Below are positions 35,251 to 43,018 of a stretch of 64,000 nt of DNA, in pieces; the first letter of the stretch is position 1, and every line of letters starts with the position of its first letter. The DNA is taken from contig CAYYEL010000001.1 of NCBI GenBank assembly GCA_964470845.1, positions 23,998-87,997 on the forward strand, read 5' to 3'. The position numbers and the translations under genes were made by a program. The stretch is from HGM04593 sp964470845 (lineage in GTDB: Bacteria; Bacteroidota; Bacteroidia; Bacteroidales; Bacteroidaceae). The notes beneath the pieces are model-generated. The model was not told the origin of the DNA. It was given only the letters and a program-made list of their open reading frames with translations, and made no database searches.

Positions 35251-35303
35251 AAGAAAGAGGCTGACAACCAAGTCAATACGACTTGGTTGTCAGCCTCTTT
35301 CTT
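35251..35303. terminator. Very strong bidirectional terminator
   Basis: A perfect 24-bp stem with a 5-base loop, A/G-rich on the left and T/C-rich on the right, between the XRE gene and the convergent Imm17-like gene. Confidence 0.9.
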
Positions 35304-35310
35304 CTCATTA

Positions 35311-35547
35311 TTATAATGTGTTTTTTATGTGGTAGTAGAATCCAATGGCTGCGGCGATAAGAAAAACTCCTGCTGCACCATATAGCAGGCGGCTTTTTGT
35401 GCGTCCATAGTAACGCACCACCGGAGCGGCGTTTCTCGATGCAAAGAACCACTCCCAGTTGAGCAGCGCAGCCAATAGGACAATAATGCCCGCAATTAGA
35501 AAAATCGTTTGCAGAATATTGTGTGCAATCATTTTTTTATTCGGCAT
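35311..35547 (-). CDS. Imm17-like two-helix membrane protein
   Basis: 78 residues (73 if translation starts at the second Met, 35532) with two membrane helices separated by 'NWEWFFASRNAAPVVRYYGRTKSRLLYG'. The tryptophan-rich loop and the 'GR...RLLYG' step before the second helix resemble the 'immunity 17 family protein' annotation seen in Bacteroidetes. Start overlaps the thiL end by 11 bases or follows it by 4, so it is the tail of lpxK-punA-thiL. No toxin gene is nearby. The immunity function is only a family label. Confidence 0.6.
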   Translation of the reverse strand: MPNKKMIAHNILQTIFLIAGIIVLLAALLNWEWFFASRNAAPVVRYYGRTKSRLLYGAAGVFLIAAAIGFYYHIKNTL

Positions 35548-36577
35548 TTTCTATTGACCACCCTTGAGCACGCAGTTGCATTTCGACGCCGTCGCGTGTT
35601 ATCATTGCCTCTCCCATACTTTGGGCGACAATGTAGCCAATTACGTGCACGTCTTTCATTGAGGCAACTTTTTCGTGGTCGGCAATGGGGACGGTGAACA
35701 GAAGCTCGTAGTCCTCGCCACCGTTCAGTGCGCAGGTTATCACATTCATATTAAGCTCCTCGGCCATAATTGCCGTTTGATAGTCTATGGGGATGCGCTC
35801 TTCGTATATGCGGCAGCCCACGCCACTCTGTTTGCAGATGTGCATAAGCTCGGATGATAGTCCGTCCGAAATGTCCATCATTGCTGTGGGGCGGATATTC
35901 TCCTCGCGCAGACGCTCGATAATATCACGGCGAGCCTCGGGCTTCAATTGGCGCTCCAGAATGTACTCTTTCCCGGCAAAATCGGGCTGCATATCTTTTC
36001 CGGCGGTGGCAATCTTTTCACGCTCAAGAAGTTGCAGCCCCATGTATGCTGCCCCCAAATTTCCGCTAACGCATATAAGGTCGGTCTCTTTGGCTGTGCT
36101 GCGCTTTATCGAGCAGCCTTTGGGGGTTGTTCCCACTGCTGTGATGCTTATGGCAAGACCTGTGAGCGAGGCCGAGGTGTCGCCACCCACAATATCTACA
36201 TTGTGCTGTGTGCAGGCCAGCTTCAGACCATCGTAAAAATCCTCAATATCCTCGATGCAGAATTTCTTGCTAAGCGCAACCGATACGGTAATCTGCTTGG
36301 GGGTGCCGTTCATTGCATAAATATCCGAGAAATTGACCATTGCAGCCTTGTAACCCAAATGTTTAAGCGGAACGTATGTGAGGTCGAAATGTATGCCCTC
36401 CATCAGAAGGTCGGTGCTGACGAGTACCTCTTCGTCGTCCGAGAATTGCAGGATGGCTGCATCGTCGCCGACTGCCGTAACAGTCTCTTTGTTGACAATT
36501 TTAATGTCGGACGTCAGACGCTCGATGAGGCCAAACTCGCCTATGGTCGAAATTTCGGTTCTTTTATTTGTGTTCAT
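35537..36577 (-). CDS. thiL: Thiamine-monophosphate kinase
   Basis: A 346-residue member of the AIR synthase-like kinase fold, which phosphorylates thiamine phosphate to thiamine diphosphate. Seen: 'GEFGLIERLTSD' N terminus, 'VGDDAAILQF', 'VSTDLLMEGIHFDLTYVPLKHLGYKAAMVNFSDIYAMNG' (substrate and metal site), 'VGGDTSAS' and 'MDISDGLSSELMHI'. Start at MNTNKRTE; the longer frame has no similarity. No thiamine riboswitch was recognised. Second-last gene of a four-gene minus-strand cluster. Confidence 0.96.
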   Translation of the reverse strand: MNTNKRTEISTIGEFGLIERLTSDIKIVNKETVTAVGDDAAILQFSDDEEVLVSTDLLMEGIHFDLTYVPLKHLGYKAAMVNFSDIYAMNGTPKQITVSVALSKKFCIEDIEDFYDGLKLACTQHNVDIVGGDTSASLTGLAISITAVGTTPKGCSIKRSTAKETDLICVSGNLGAAYMGLQLLEREKIATAGKDMQPDFAGKEYILERQLKPEARRDIIERLREENIRPTAMMDISDGLSSELMHICKQSGVGCRIYEERIPIDYQTAIMAEELNMNVITCALNGGEDYELLFTVPIADHEKVASMKDVHVIGYIVAQSMGEAMITRDGVEMQLRAQGWSIENAE

Positions 36578-36617
36578 AATGTATATAAAGCGTCGGTTGT
36601 CATAATTAAAATAACTT

Positions 36618-37427
36618 CTAAGCTCGGTTAACAATCTCGCGGAAGATGGTGGTCATACGGGGCTGAGCCTCGTCGGCAGCCTTCTGAACCTCTTCGTGGC
36701 TCACCTCGACCACAACACCCTCGATGCCAAGGTCGGTGATAACCGAAATTCCAAATACACGGATGCCGCAGTGGCGGGCAACAATTACCTCGGGGACGGT
36801 TGACATTCCCACAGCGTCGCCACCCATACGGTGGAACATCACATATTCGGCGGGTGTCTCAAAGGTGGGGCCTTGTGTGCCAAGATATACACCCTCGACC
36901 ACGCGGATGCCCTTCTCGGAAGCAATCTCCTTGGCCATTGCAATAAGCTCGGGGCTGTATGTTTTGCTCATATCGGGGAAACGGTCGCCATAGGGGATGT
37001 TCTTTCCGCGCAAGGGGTGCTCGGGGAAGGTGTTGATGTGGTCGGTGATAATCATAAGGTCGCCGATGAGAAAATCGGGGTTCATACCTCCTGCGGCATT
37101 CGATACAAAGAGTGTCTTAATGCCAAGCTCGCGCATTACACGCACGGGGAAGGTTACCTCTTTCATTGAATAGCCTTCGTAGTAGTGGAAGCGGCCTTGC
37201 ATTGCCATAATCTCCTTATCGCCCAATTTGCCGAAAATCAGCTTGCCCGAGTGTCCCTCGACTGTCGATAGGGGGAAATTGGGAATATCCTCGTACTTAA
37301 TTTCGTATTTATCGGTAATTTCGTTTACAAGACTGCCGAGGCCTGTACCAAGGATAATGGCTGTCTCGGGAGCTGTGGTCATACGTGCCTTCAGAAAGGC
37401 TGCTGTTTCTTGAATTTTCTGTAACAT
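36618..37427 (-). CDS. punA: Purine-nucleoside phosphorylase (PNP-I, trimeric type)
   Basis: A 269-residue enzyme that splits inosine/guanosine with phosphate. Family blocks: 'AIILGTGLGSL', 'VEGHSGKLIFG', 'MQGRFHYYEGYSMKEVTFPVRVM', 'FVSNAAGGMNP', 'THE-like GPTFETPAEYVM' and 'MSTVPEVIVARHCGIRVFGISVITDL'. The gene lies 34 bases after lpxK and 40 before thiL, an arrangement common in Bacteroidales. Confidence 0.97.
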   Translation of the reverse strand: MLQKIQETAAFLKARMTTAPETAIILGTGLGSLVNEITDKYEIKYEDIPNFPLSTVEGHSGKLIFGKLGDKEIMAMQGRFHYYEGYSMKEVTFPVRVMRELGIKTLFVSNAAGGMNPDFLIGDLMIITDHINTFPEHPLRGKNIPYGDRFPDMSKTYSPELIAMAKEIASEKGIRVVEGVYLGTQGPTFETPAEYVMFHRMGGDAVGMSTVPEVIVARHCGIRVFGISVITDLGIEGVVVEVSHEEVQKAADEAQPRMTTIFREIVNRA

Positions 37428-37461
37428 AATTATATCTTTTGTGGTTTAAAAATTATTACTT

Positions 37462-38517
37462 CTAATGGGTAACAAATTTTGTTATTGTTTGGTCGAATAT
37501 CTCCTTTTTATTGTCGAGAAAATCGACTTCGATTGGCAGGGCGTATATGTTCTCTTTTATAATAGGAGGCAGTGAGGGGAGCGCTGTCAGCCTTGCGGCG
37601 TCTTTCTCGGTGGTAATTATCAGTTTATCGCCGGCGATGCGCGAGAATGTGTCGGCAATGTCGTTAATCTCACCCTCACTGAAATTATGATGGTCGGCAT
37701 ATTGTTTGAGCATCACCGATGCTGCCTGTTCTTCGAGGTGGGCTTTCAGTGGGGCGGGCTTTGCAATTCCGGTGAGCAACAGTATGTTGCAGCCCTCTAT
37801 CTTACACTCACTGTTGTCGGCCTTGGCAAAGAGGGGGTAGGGCGTGCCATATTTCATTGTCGAGAAAAATACAGGTGCATTCTTTCTTGTTTGTAGCATT
37901 CTGCGGCACATCCCTTTGTGCTCGTCGCTCATATTAAGCGGACACTTTGTTACTATTATAATATCGGCACGCTCGATGCCGGCCATCGATTCTCGCAAAC
38001 GTCCGATGGGCAGCAGTGTATCGCGCCACACGGGACGATTATTGTCAACCAACAGAATGTAAAGACCGGCCTTTACGTAACGATGCTGATAGGCGTCGTC
38101 GAGCAGAATTACCTGTGGCGCATTCTCGTCGTGCAGCAGATGGTCGATGCCGCGCACGCGCTTTTCATCGACGGCAACGGTTATATTCTTGAATTTTGTC
38201 TTTATCTGATGAGGCTCGTCGCCTATCATCGGCATTGCAGTCTCCTCGGTAGCCTTTAAAAAACCTCGGCTTTTGCGCCCGTAGCCCCGGCTGAGCACTG
38301 CTACATTATAGTCTCTGACTAATAGTTTTATAAGATACTCGGTGTGTGGAGTTTTTCCCGTTCCGCCAACGGTTATATTTCCTATGCAGATGATGGGAAT
38401 GTCGAAACGGGTGCTTTTGAGCCATCCGCAGTCGAACGCTCTGTTTCTTGCCGATGTTACCCAGTGAAAAGGGTTAATGGCATTTAGTACTTTATATAAT
38501 AATGTGTCTTTTGACAT
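37462..38517 (-). CDS. lpxK: Tetraacyldisaccharide 4'-kinase
   Basis: A 351-residue lipid A 4'-kinase of the inner membrane face, which makes lipid IVA. P-loop 'GNITVGGTGKTPHTEYL', then 'LSRGYGRKSRGF', 'GDEPHQIK', 'VILLDDAYQHR' (catalytic Asp pair) and 'TTEKDAARL'. Confirms that the organism makes lipid A. First gene of the lpxK-punA-thiL-Imm17-like cluster. Confidence 0.96.
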   Translation of the reverse strand: MSKDTLLYKVLNAINPFHWVTSARNRAFDCGWLKSTRFDIPIICIGNITVGGTGKTPHTEYLIKLLVRDYNVAVLSRGYGRKSRGFLKATEETAMPMIGDEPHQIKTKFKNITVAVDEKRVRGIDHLLHDENAPQVILLDDAYQHRYVKAGLYILLVDNNRPVWRDTLLPIGRLRESMAGIERADIIIVTKCPLNMSDEHKGMCRRMLQTRKNAPVFFSTMKYGTPYPLFAKADNSECKIEGCNILLLTGIAKPAPLKAHLEEQAASVMLKQYADHHNFSEGEINDIADTFSRIAGDKLIITTEKDAARLTALPSLPPIIKENIYALPIEVDFLDNKKEIFDQTITKFVTH

Positions 38518-38535
38518 TGCTTTTTTATTACAATG

Positions 38536-38567
38536 CGAATTTAGTTAAAACTTCTCACGCGGCACAA
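38536..38567 (-). promoter_or_regulatory. Promoter of the lpxK cluster
   Basis: Minus strand: -33 TTG at 38567-38565, a 21-base spacer, and -7 TAAATTCG at 38543-38536, 18 bases before the lpxK ATG. Confidence 0.5.
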
Positions 38568-38690
38568 TATTTTTCCCTTTCTTTCGTAATTTTTAGTGTC
38601 GAGGGTACAAAGTTTTCAATATTTTAAGATGTTTTTACATTTTAACAAAAGGTTTTTGCCTAAATGTTTACGAGATTGAAAAAAATAACT

Positions 38691-38698
38691 TATTTTTG
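38691..38698 (+). promoter_or_regulatory. -7 element upstream of tRNA-Ser
   Basis: TATTTTTG fits TAnnTTTG, 70 bases upstream of the mature tRNA 5' end. TTTA at 38667-38670 has the right spacing (20) for a weak -33 element. Confidence 0.4.
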
Positions 38699-38767
38699 CC
38701 CGAGATTGTCGTGCAATTTTATGTTTTTTTGTAAGTTGCCGTCGGTTAATGGCTGCCTGTTGCGATT

Positions 38768-38855
38768 GGAAAGGTGCTCGAGTGGCTGAAGAGGCACGCC
38801 TGGAAAGCGTGTATGCGTCAAAAGCGCATCGGGGGTTCGAATCCCCCTCTTTCCG
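38768..38855 (+). tRNA. tRNA-Ser (anticodon GGA)
   Basis: 88 bases folding as a type II tRNA. The acceptor stem GGAAAGG pairs with the 3' side with one G.U pair, and the anticodon stem CACGC/GCGTG has loop CTGGAAA (anticodon GGA). A long variable arm (TATGCG...CGCAT) and a GGGGG-TTCGAAT-CCCCC T-arm follow. The discriminator base is G, as expected for serine, and CCA is not encoded. It reads UCC and UCU codons. Located 58 bases upstream of exbB with no terminator between. Confidence 0.95.
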
Positions 38856-38913
38856 CGTTGAGATTAAATACTAATGTTAACTTAAAATAATCAATTCTTA
38901 AAAATTACACACA

Positions 38914-39738
38914 ATGAAAAAGATTTTTGCAATCGTTGCAATGTTGGGTATGTTCACATTCGGTGCTACCCAAGTTATGGCTCAGGATGCAGCTGCTGCT
39001 CCCGAGGCACAAACAGAACAAGTTAGTGATTCAGTTGAGGCTGCTCCCGCCGGGGAGGCTGCTCCCGCTGAGGCTGCTGCTCCCGTAGAGGAGGCAGAGT
39101 CTGAGGGTTTCCACAAGACACTGAAGATTAAGTTTATCGAGGGTGATGCAGGCTTTATGTCTCTCGTTGCTATAGCAATGGTGATTGGTCTTGCATTCTG
39201 TATCGAGCGTATCATCTATTTGAGCCTTGCTCAGGTGAATACAAAGAAACTTATGGAGGCTATCGCTGCTGCTCTTGAGAAGGGCGATGTTGAGAAAGCT
39301 AAGACAGTTTGCCGTAATACAGCAGGTCCTGTTGCTGCTATCTGCTATCAGGGTCTTCTCCGTGTAAATGACGGTCTCGACGTTGTTGAGCGTTCGGTTG
39401 TTTCTTACGGTAGTGTTAAGGCCGGTGAGCTCGAGAAAGGTTGCTCTTGGATTACACTGTTCATCGCGATGGCTCCTTCACTCGGATTCTTGGGTACTGT
39501 GGTTGGTATGGTTATGGCGTTCGACGACATTCAGGCAGCAGGTGATATTTCTCCGACCGTTGTTGCCGGTGGTATGAAAGTGGCTCTTATTACAACTATC
39601 TACGGTATCGTGGTAGCTCTTATTCTTCAGATTTTCTACAACTTCATCCTCGGTATGATTGAGAGCCTTACCGCAGATATGGAGGATTCTTCAATTACAC
39701 TTCTTGACTTGCTCACAAAGTACAACCTTAAGAAGTAA
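38914..39738 (+). CDS. exbB: ExbB/TolQ-family proton channel with periplasmic N-terminal extension
   Basis: 274 residues. A signal-like hydrophobic N terminus ending 'QVMAQDAAAA' is followed by a low-complexity Ala/Glu/Pro stretch (about 27-65), then the three-helix MotA/TolQ/ExbB channel ('FMSLVAIAMVIGLAFCIERIIYL', 'GCSWITLFIAMAPSLGFLGTVVGMVMAF', 'KVALITTIYGIVVALILQIFYNFIL'). With the ExbD proteins encoded downstream it powers TonB-type outer membrane transport or a related motor. Strong use of GGT, GCT and similar codons suggests high expression. No promoter was recognised between it and tRNA-Ser. Confidence 0.93.
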   Translation: MKKIFAIVAMLGMFTFGATQVMAQDAAAAPEAQTEQVSDSVEAAPAGEAAPAEAAAPVEEAESEGFHKTLKIKFIEGDAGFMSLVAIAMVIGLAFCIERIIYLSLAQVNTKKLMEAIAAALEKGDVEKAKTVCRNTAGPVAAICYQGLLRVNDGLDVVERSVVSYGSVKAGELEKGCSWITLFIAMAPSLGFLGTVVGMVMAFDDIQAAGDISPTVVAGGMKVALITTIYGIVVALILQIFYNFILGMIESLTADMEDSSITLLDLLTKYNLKK

Positions 39739-39770
39739 TTTTCTAACAGCTTAATTAAATTTTTATAACT

Positions 39771-40262
39771 ATGAAAGCTGGTGATGCTGTAAAATATGCA
39801 AAATGGTTGTTTTACGTACTTATGGTGGTAACAGTCGTTATACTTGGATTGTTCTTCTTCGTAGGTTACGATAATACAACTATGGTTGCGGCAGGGCCCG
39901 TTACAGACCCTGAGAACCTTGATGCGTTAATGTACTGGATGTATTTCTTGACAGGAATGGGTATTGTTTGTGTATTGTTCTCGACAGGTAAGCAATTCAT
40001 TTCAATGCTTAGAACTGATTTCAAGGGTGCTATCAAGGGTGCTATCTATCTTATATTACTTGTTGCGTTGTTTGGTGTATCGTATGCAATGGCATCTGAG
40101 GAGGCTGTTGTTGTTAACGGCTTAGCCTTTGAAGATACAACAATCTTGAAATTTACAGACCTTTGTATTTATCCGCAATATGTATTGCTGTTGGTTACCA
40201 CTGTTTGTACTGTTGTTGCATTAACAGGTGTAATTAAGGCTGCTAACAAAATTAAAGCATAA
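39771..40262 (+). CDS. Four-helix membrane protein encoded between exbB and exbD
   Basis: 163 residues with about four membrane segments ('WLFYVLMVVTVVILGLFFFVG', 'MYWMYFLTGMGIVCVLFS', 'GAIYLILLVALFGVSYAMA', 'YVLLLVTTVCTVVALTGVI'). I do not recognise a named family. Its position 32 bases after exbB and 5 before exbD, on the same strand, suggests it is part of the energising complex or its assembly. The exbB-membrane protein-exbD-exbD order is common in Bacteroidales. Confidence 0.75.
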   Translation: MKAGDAVKYAKWLFYVLMVVTVVILGLFFFVGYDNTTMVAAGPVTDPENLDALMYWMYFLTGMGIVCVLFSTGKQFISMLRTDFKGAIKGAIYLILLVALFGVSYAMASEEAVVVNGLAFEDTTILKFTDLCIYPQYVLLLVTTVCTVVALTGVIKAANKIKA

Positions 40263-40267
40263 TTAAA

Positions 40268-40873
40268 ATGGCAAGAGCAAAAAAGAAAGTTCCGGGTATT
40301 AACGCCAGCTCAACGGCGGATATCTCGTTCATTCTTCTCATATTCTTCCTTGTAACCACATCAATGAATAGCGATGGTGGTTTGCATGTACGCCTTCCTA
40401 ACCCTCCCGATGAAAATATCGAGCAGGATCCTCCCAAGGTTAAGCAACGTAATACAATGGTTGTAACAGTGAATATGTACAACCAGATACTTGCCAAGGT
40501 GGGTAACAGCGAGTCTAAGGAGGTGCAGATTGGTGAATTGCGCCAGTTGGCCAAGGAGTTTATTGAGAATCGTAACAACGATATCAAATTACCCGAGTTG
40601 CACGCAGTAGAGTTGCCCGCGCCTTTCGGTGAACAGAATATCACAAAGAATCACGTGATTTCGTTTGTTACCGACCGTGCAACAAGCTACGATGTGTACT
40701 TCCAAATTGAGAATGAGTTGTATGGTGCATATAATGAGTTGCGCGACGAGCTTGCACGTAAGACATTCGGACACGGATATAGTCAGTGCAACGAGGATCA
40801 GCAGCTTGCTGTTCGCCAATACTACAAGTGTATGATTTCAGAGGCTGAGCCTAAGAATTACGGAAACCAATAA
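40268..40873 (+). CDS. exbD: ExbD/TolR-family protein 1
   Basis: A 201-residue protein with one N-terminal membrane helix, 'INASSTADISFILLIFFLVTTSM', containing the proton-translocating Asp conserved in ExbD, then a periplasmic domain with a longer C-terminal part than the usual 140 residues ('FGHGYSQCNEDQQLAVRQYYKCM'). It pairs with the ExbB channel. Nine bases separate it from the second exbD. Confidence 0.93.
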   Translation: MARAKKKVPGINASSTADISFILLIFFLVTTSMNSDGGLHVRLPNPPDENIEQDPPKVKQRNTMVVTVNMYNQILAKVGNSESKEVQIGELRQLAKEFIENRNNDIKLPELHAVELPAPFGEQNITKNHVISFVTDRATSYDVYFQIENELYGAYNELRDELARKTFGHGYSQCNEDQQLAVRQYYKCMISEAEPKNYGNQ

Positions 40874-40882
40874 TTTAGTACT

Positions 40883-41344
40883 ATGAGTAAGTTTCAAAAT
40901 AAAGGAAAGGCAGAAATACCCGAGTTGAACACCTCGTCTCTTCCTGACTTGATTTTCTCTATTCTCTTCTTCTTTATGATTGTAACATCAATGCGTGAAG
41001 AGACTTTGAAGGTCGAGTTTAAAGCTCCCTCAGGTACTGAGATTGAAAAACTTGAGCGTAAATCACTTGCTTCGAACATTTACATCGGTAAGCCCACACG
41101 TGAGTATCGTGGTAAATTCGGTTCGGGAAGCCAGATTCAGGTAAACGACAAGTTTATTGATGTTTCGTACATTGGTCAGTTTGTTCAGGATGAGCGTGGT
41201 AATCTTGCCGAGCGCGATAAACCTTTTATGAAGATTGTCCTCAAGAGCGACGTTAATACCAAGATGGGTATTATCACCGACGTTAAGATGGAGCTTCGTA
41301 AGGCATACGCGTTGTCAATTGTTTATCAAGCTACACAACGCTAA
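40883..41344 (+). CDS. exbD: ExbD/TolR-family protein 2
   Basis: A 153-residue second ExbD paralogue. Membrane helix 'SSLPDLIFSILFFFMIVTSM' with the conserved Asp, then a periplasmic domain ending 'IITDVKMELRKAYALSIVYQATQR'. Tandem, different ExbD subunits are usual in Bacteroidetes and may form mixed ExbD dimers inside an ExbB pentamer. Last gene of the operon, with a terminator 20 bases downstream. Confidence 0.93.
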   Translation: MSKFQNKGKAEIPELNTSSLPDLIFSILFFFMIVTSMREETLKVEFKAPSGTEIEKLERKSLASNIYIGKPTREYRGKFGSGSQIQVNDKFIDVSYIGQFVQDERGNLAERDKPFMKIVLKSDVNTKMGIITDVKMELRKAYALSIVYQATQR

Positions 41345-41364
41345 TAGATATATTAGAGTTATAT

Positions 41365-41407
41365 ACAAAGAGAATGAGACGCCCGTCGGGCGTCTCATTC
41401 TCTTTGT
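41365..41407 (+). terminator. Terminator of the exbB-exbD operon
   Basis: A near-perfect palindrome with about 21-base arms (a single T at the centre), ending in a T-rich arm. Confidence 0.85.
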
Positions 41408-41448
41408 AGGTAGTTTGTTTACAAAAGGGGGAAGGCTCTTGTGGCTGT

Positions 41449-41490
41449 TAAACAGTAAGTGGCGGCCAAAAGACCGCCACTTACTGTTTA
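41449..41490 (-). terminator. Terminator of thyA-folA
   Basis: A perfect 17-bp stem with an 8-base loop. Its right arm includes the folA stop codon, so termination begins directly at the end of the coding sequence. Confidence 0.75.
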
Positions 41491-41973
41491 TGGTTTTGTA
41501 TATGTTGCAAAAGTGTAATTGTACTCGTGCTTATCGTCCTTGTCGTGCTTCTCTTGTGCTGCGAGTTTCCACTCGCTGTCGATGCTTGGGAAGAATGCGT
41601 CGGCCTCGGGTGGGGTATCGTCAATCTCGGTAAGAAAGAGTGTGTCGGCCCTGTCTATGGCGTGTCTATAGAGTTGCTCGCCGCCTATGATAAAGACTGT
41701 TGCATCGTCGGGGCAGCTGCGCAATGCCTTGTCGAGCGAGGTGAAATGTTCGGCGCCGGGGAAATTGCCTCCCTTGCGCGAGAGGACAATGTTACGGCGG
41801 TTGGGGAGTGCTCCCTTGGGCAGCGAACGGAATGTGTTGCTGCCCATAATTATTGTGTTGCCCGTAGTCAGCTCTTTAAAGCGTTTAAGGTCGTTGGGCA
41901 ACCAATATATCAATTTGTTTTTATTGCCGATTGCTCTGTTGCGGGCAATGGCTGCTATCATTGCTATTTTCAT
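41488..41973 (-). CDS. folA: Dihydrofolate reductase
   Basis: A 161-residue enzyme. 'MIAAIARNRAIGNKNKLIYWLPNDLKRFKELTTGNTIIMGSNTFRSLP' is the classic N-terminal half, with the active-site acidic residue in 'PNDLKRFK' and the NADPH-binding 'IMGSNTF'; 'VFIIGGEQLYRHAI' and 'LTEIDDTPPEADAFFP' follow. It reduces the dihydrofolate produced by ThyA, whose gene lies 12 bases upstream in the same operon. Target of trimethoprim. Confidence 0.97.
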   Translation of the reverse strand: MKIAMIAAIARNRAIGNKNKLIYWLPNDLKRFKELTTGNTIIMGSNTFRSLPKGALPNRRNIVLSRKGGNFPGAEHFTSLDKALRSCPDDATVFIIGGEQLYRHAIDRADTLFLTEIDDTPPEADAFFPSIDSEWKLAAQEKHDKDDKHEYNYTFATYTKP

Positions 41974-41985
41974 AATTGTACCTGT

Positions 41986-42780
41986 TTATACGGCAACGAC
42001 GCCCTTTATGTGTGGGTGGGCTGTGTAATTTTCGAGGCTGAAATCTACAAATTTGAACGAGAAAATATCTTTTACCTCGGGGTTGATCTTCATCTGCGGC
42101 AGGGCGTATGGCTCGCGTGTCAGTTGCAGTTTGGCCTGCTCGATGTGGTTGATGTAAAGATGTGCGTCGCCAAGCGTGTGGATGAATTCTCCGGCTTTGA
42201 GCCCTGTTACCTGTGCAACCATCTGCAAGAGCAGTGCGTACGATGCAATGTTGAATGGTACGCCCAAGAAGCAGTCGGCGCTGCGCTGGTATAGTTGCAG
42301 GCTCAGCTTGCCGTCGGCAACGTAGAATTGGAACATTGCGTGGCAGGGCGGCAGATTCATATTCTTGATGTCGGCCACGTTCCAAGCGTTGACGATGATG
42401 CGGCGGCTGTCGGGGTTGTTCTTTATAGTGTCGATGACCTCACTTATTTGGTCGATGTGCCCACCGTTGTAGTCGGGCCACGAGCGCCATTGGTAGCCGT
42501 ATATGTGCCCGAGGTCGCCATTTTCATCAGCCCACTCGTTCCATATTCTGACGCCGTTCTCTTGAAGATATTTTACATTAGTATCGCCATTAAGGAACCA
42601 CAGGAGCTCGTGGATTATGGATTTTAAATGTAGTTTTTTTGTTGTGAGGCAGGGGAAGCCTTCTTCGAGGTTGAAGCGCATCTGATGGCCGAACACGCTT
42701 ATTGTGCCCGTGCCTGTGCGGTCGTCTTTTCGTGTGCCCTCGTTGAGGATTCTTTCGAGGAGCGATAGGTATTGTTTCAT
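41986..42780 (-). CDS. thyA: Thymidylate synthase
   Basis: A 264-residue ThyA, the same length as the E. coli enzyme, with the nucleophile C146 in LPPCH and 'LYQRSADCFLGVPFNIASYALLL'. It makes dTMP from dUMP with methylene-tetrahydrofolate. The start at 42780 is supported by the family N terminus (MKQYLSLLERI) and by a promoter whose -7 element lies inside a possible 17-codon extension. Confidence 0.98.
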   Translation of the reverse strand: MKQYLSLLERILNEGTRKDDRTGTGTISVFGHQMRFNLEEGFPCLTTKKLHLKSIIHELLWFLNGDTNVKYLQENGVRIWNEWADENGDLGHIYGYQWRSWPDYNGGHIDQISEVIDTIKNNPDSRRIIVNAWNVADIKNMNLPPCHAMFQFYVADGKLSLQLYQRSADCFLGVPFNIASYALLLQMVAQVTGLKAGEFIHTLGDAHLYINHIEQAKLQLTREPYALPQMKINPEVKDIFSFKFVDFSLENYTAHPHIKGVVAV

Positions 42781-42807
42781 TGTTCTATTATTTTTTTGTG
42801 AAGCGTA

Positions 42808-42838
42808 CAAAAATAGCGATTTTTTACGCATGATTCAA
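42808..42838 (-). promoter_or_regulatory. Promoter of thyA-folA
   Basis: Minus strand: -33 TTG at 42838-42836, a 20-base spacer, -7 TATTTTTG at 42815-42808. Ideal consensus spacing; the leader is about 20 bases. Confidence 0.6.
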
Positions 42839-42963
42839 TAAAAAAGCTCTCTCTTTGTCTTATAATCTGCTCATAATTGTTAAAAAATATTTTATTCTCT
42901 TGTTTACAGCCTTGATGGTGATAATAAAATGAGAATATATTATATTCTCCGAGGGATTTTTTG

Positions 42964-42971
42964 TATCTTCG
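42964..42971 (+). promoter_or_regulatory. -7 element of rsmF-dsbD
   Basis: TATCTTCG, the TTCG variant. It lies inside the longest open frame and therefore favours the rsmF start at 43019 (or GTG/ATG starts after 42980). No -33 element at the right distance. Confidence 0.4.
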
Positions 42972-43018
42972 CAACGGATTATGTCCTGTCGATTTTTCGA
43001 CGTGGAATGTATGTGGGA

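Noticed and set aside
36578..36634. A thiamine (TPP) riboswitch before thiL
   Set aside because: The short spacer to punA lacks the conserved CUGAGA/ACCUGAU core; thiL here lies in a purine/lipid A cluster.
41365..41490. Two adjacent palindromes between exbD and folA as an attachment or recombination site
   Set aside because: They are simply the terminators of two convergent operons, each next to its own stop codon.
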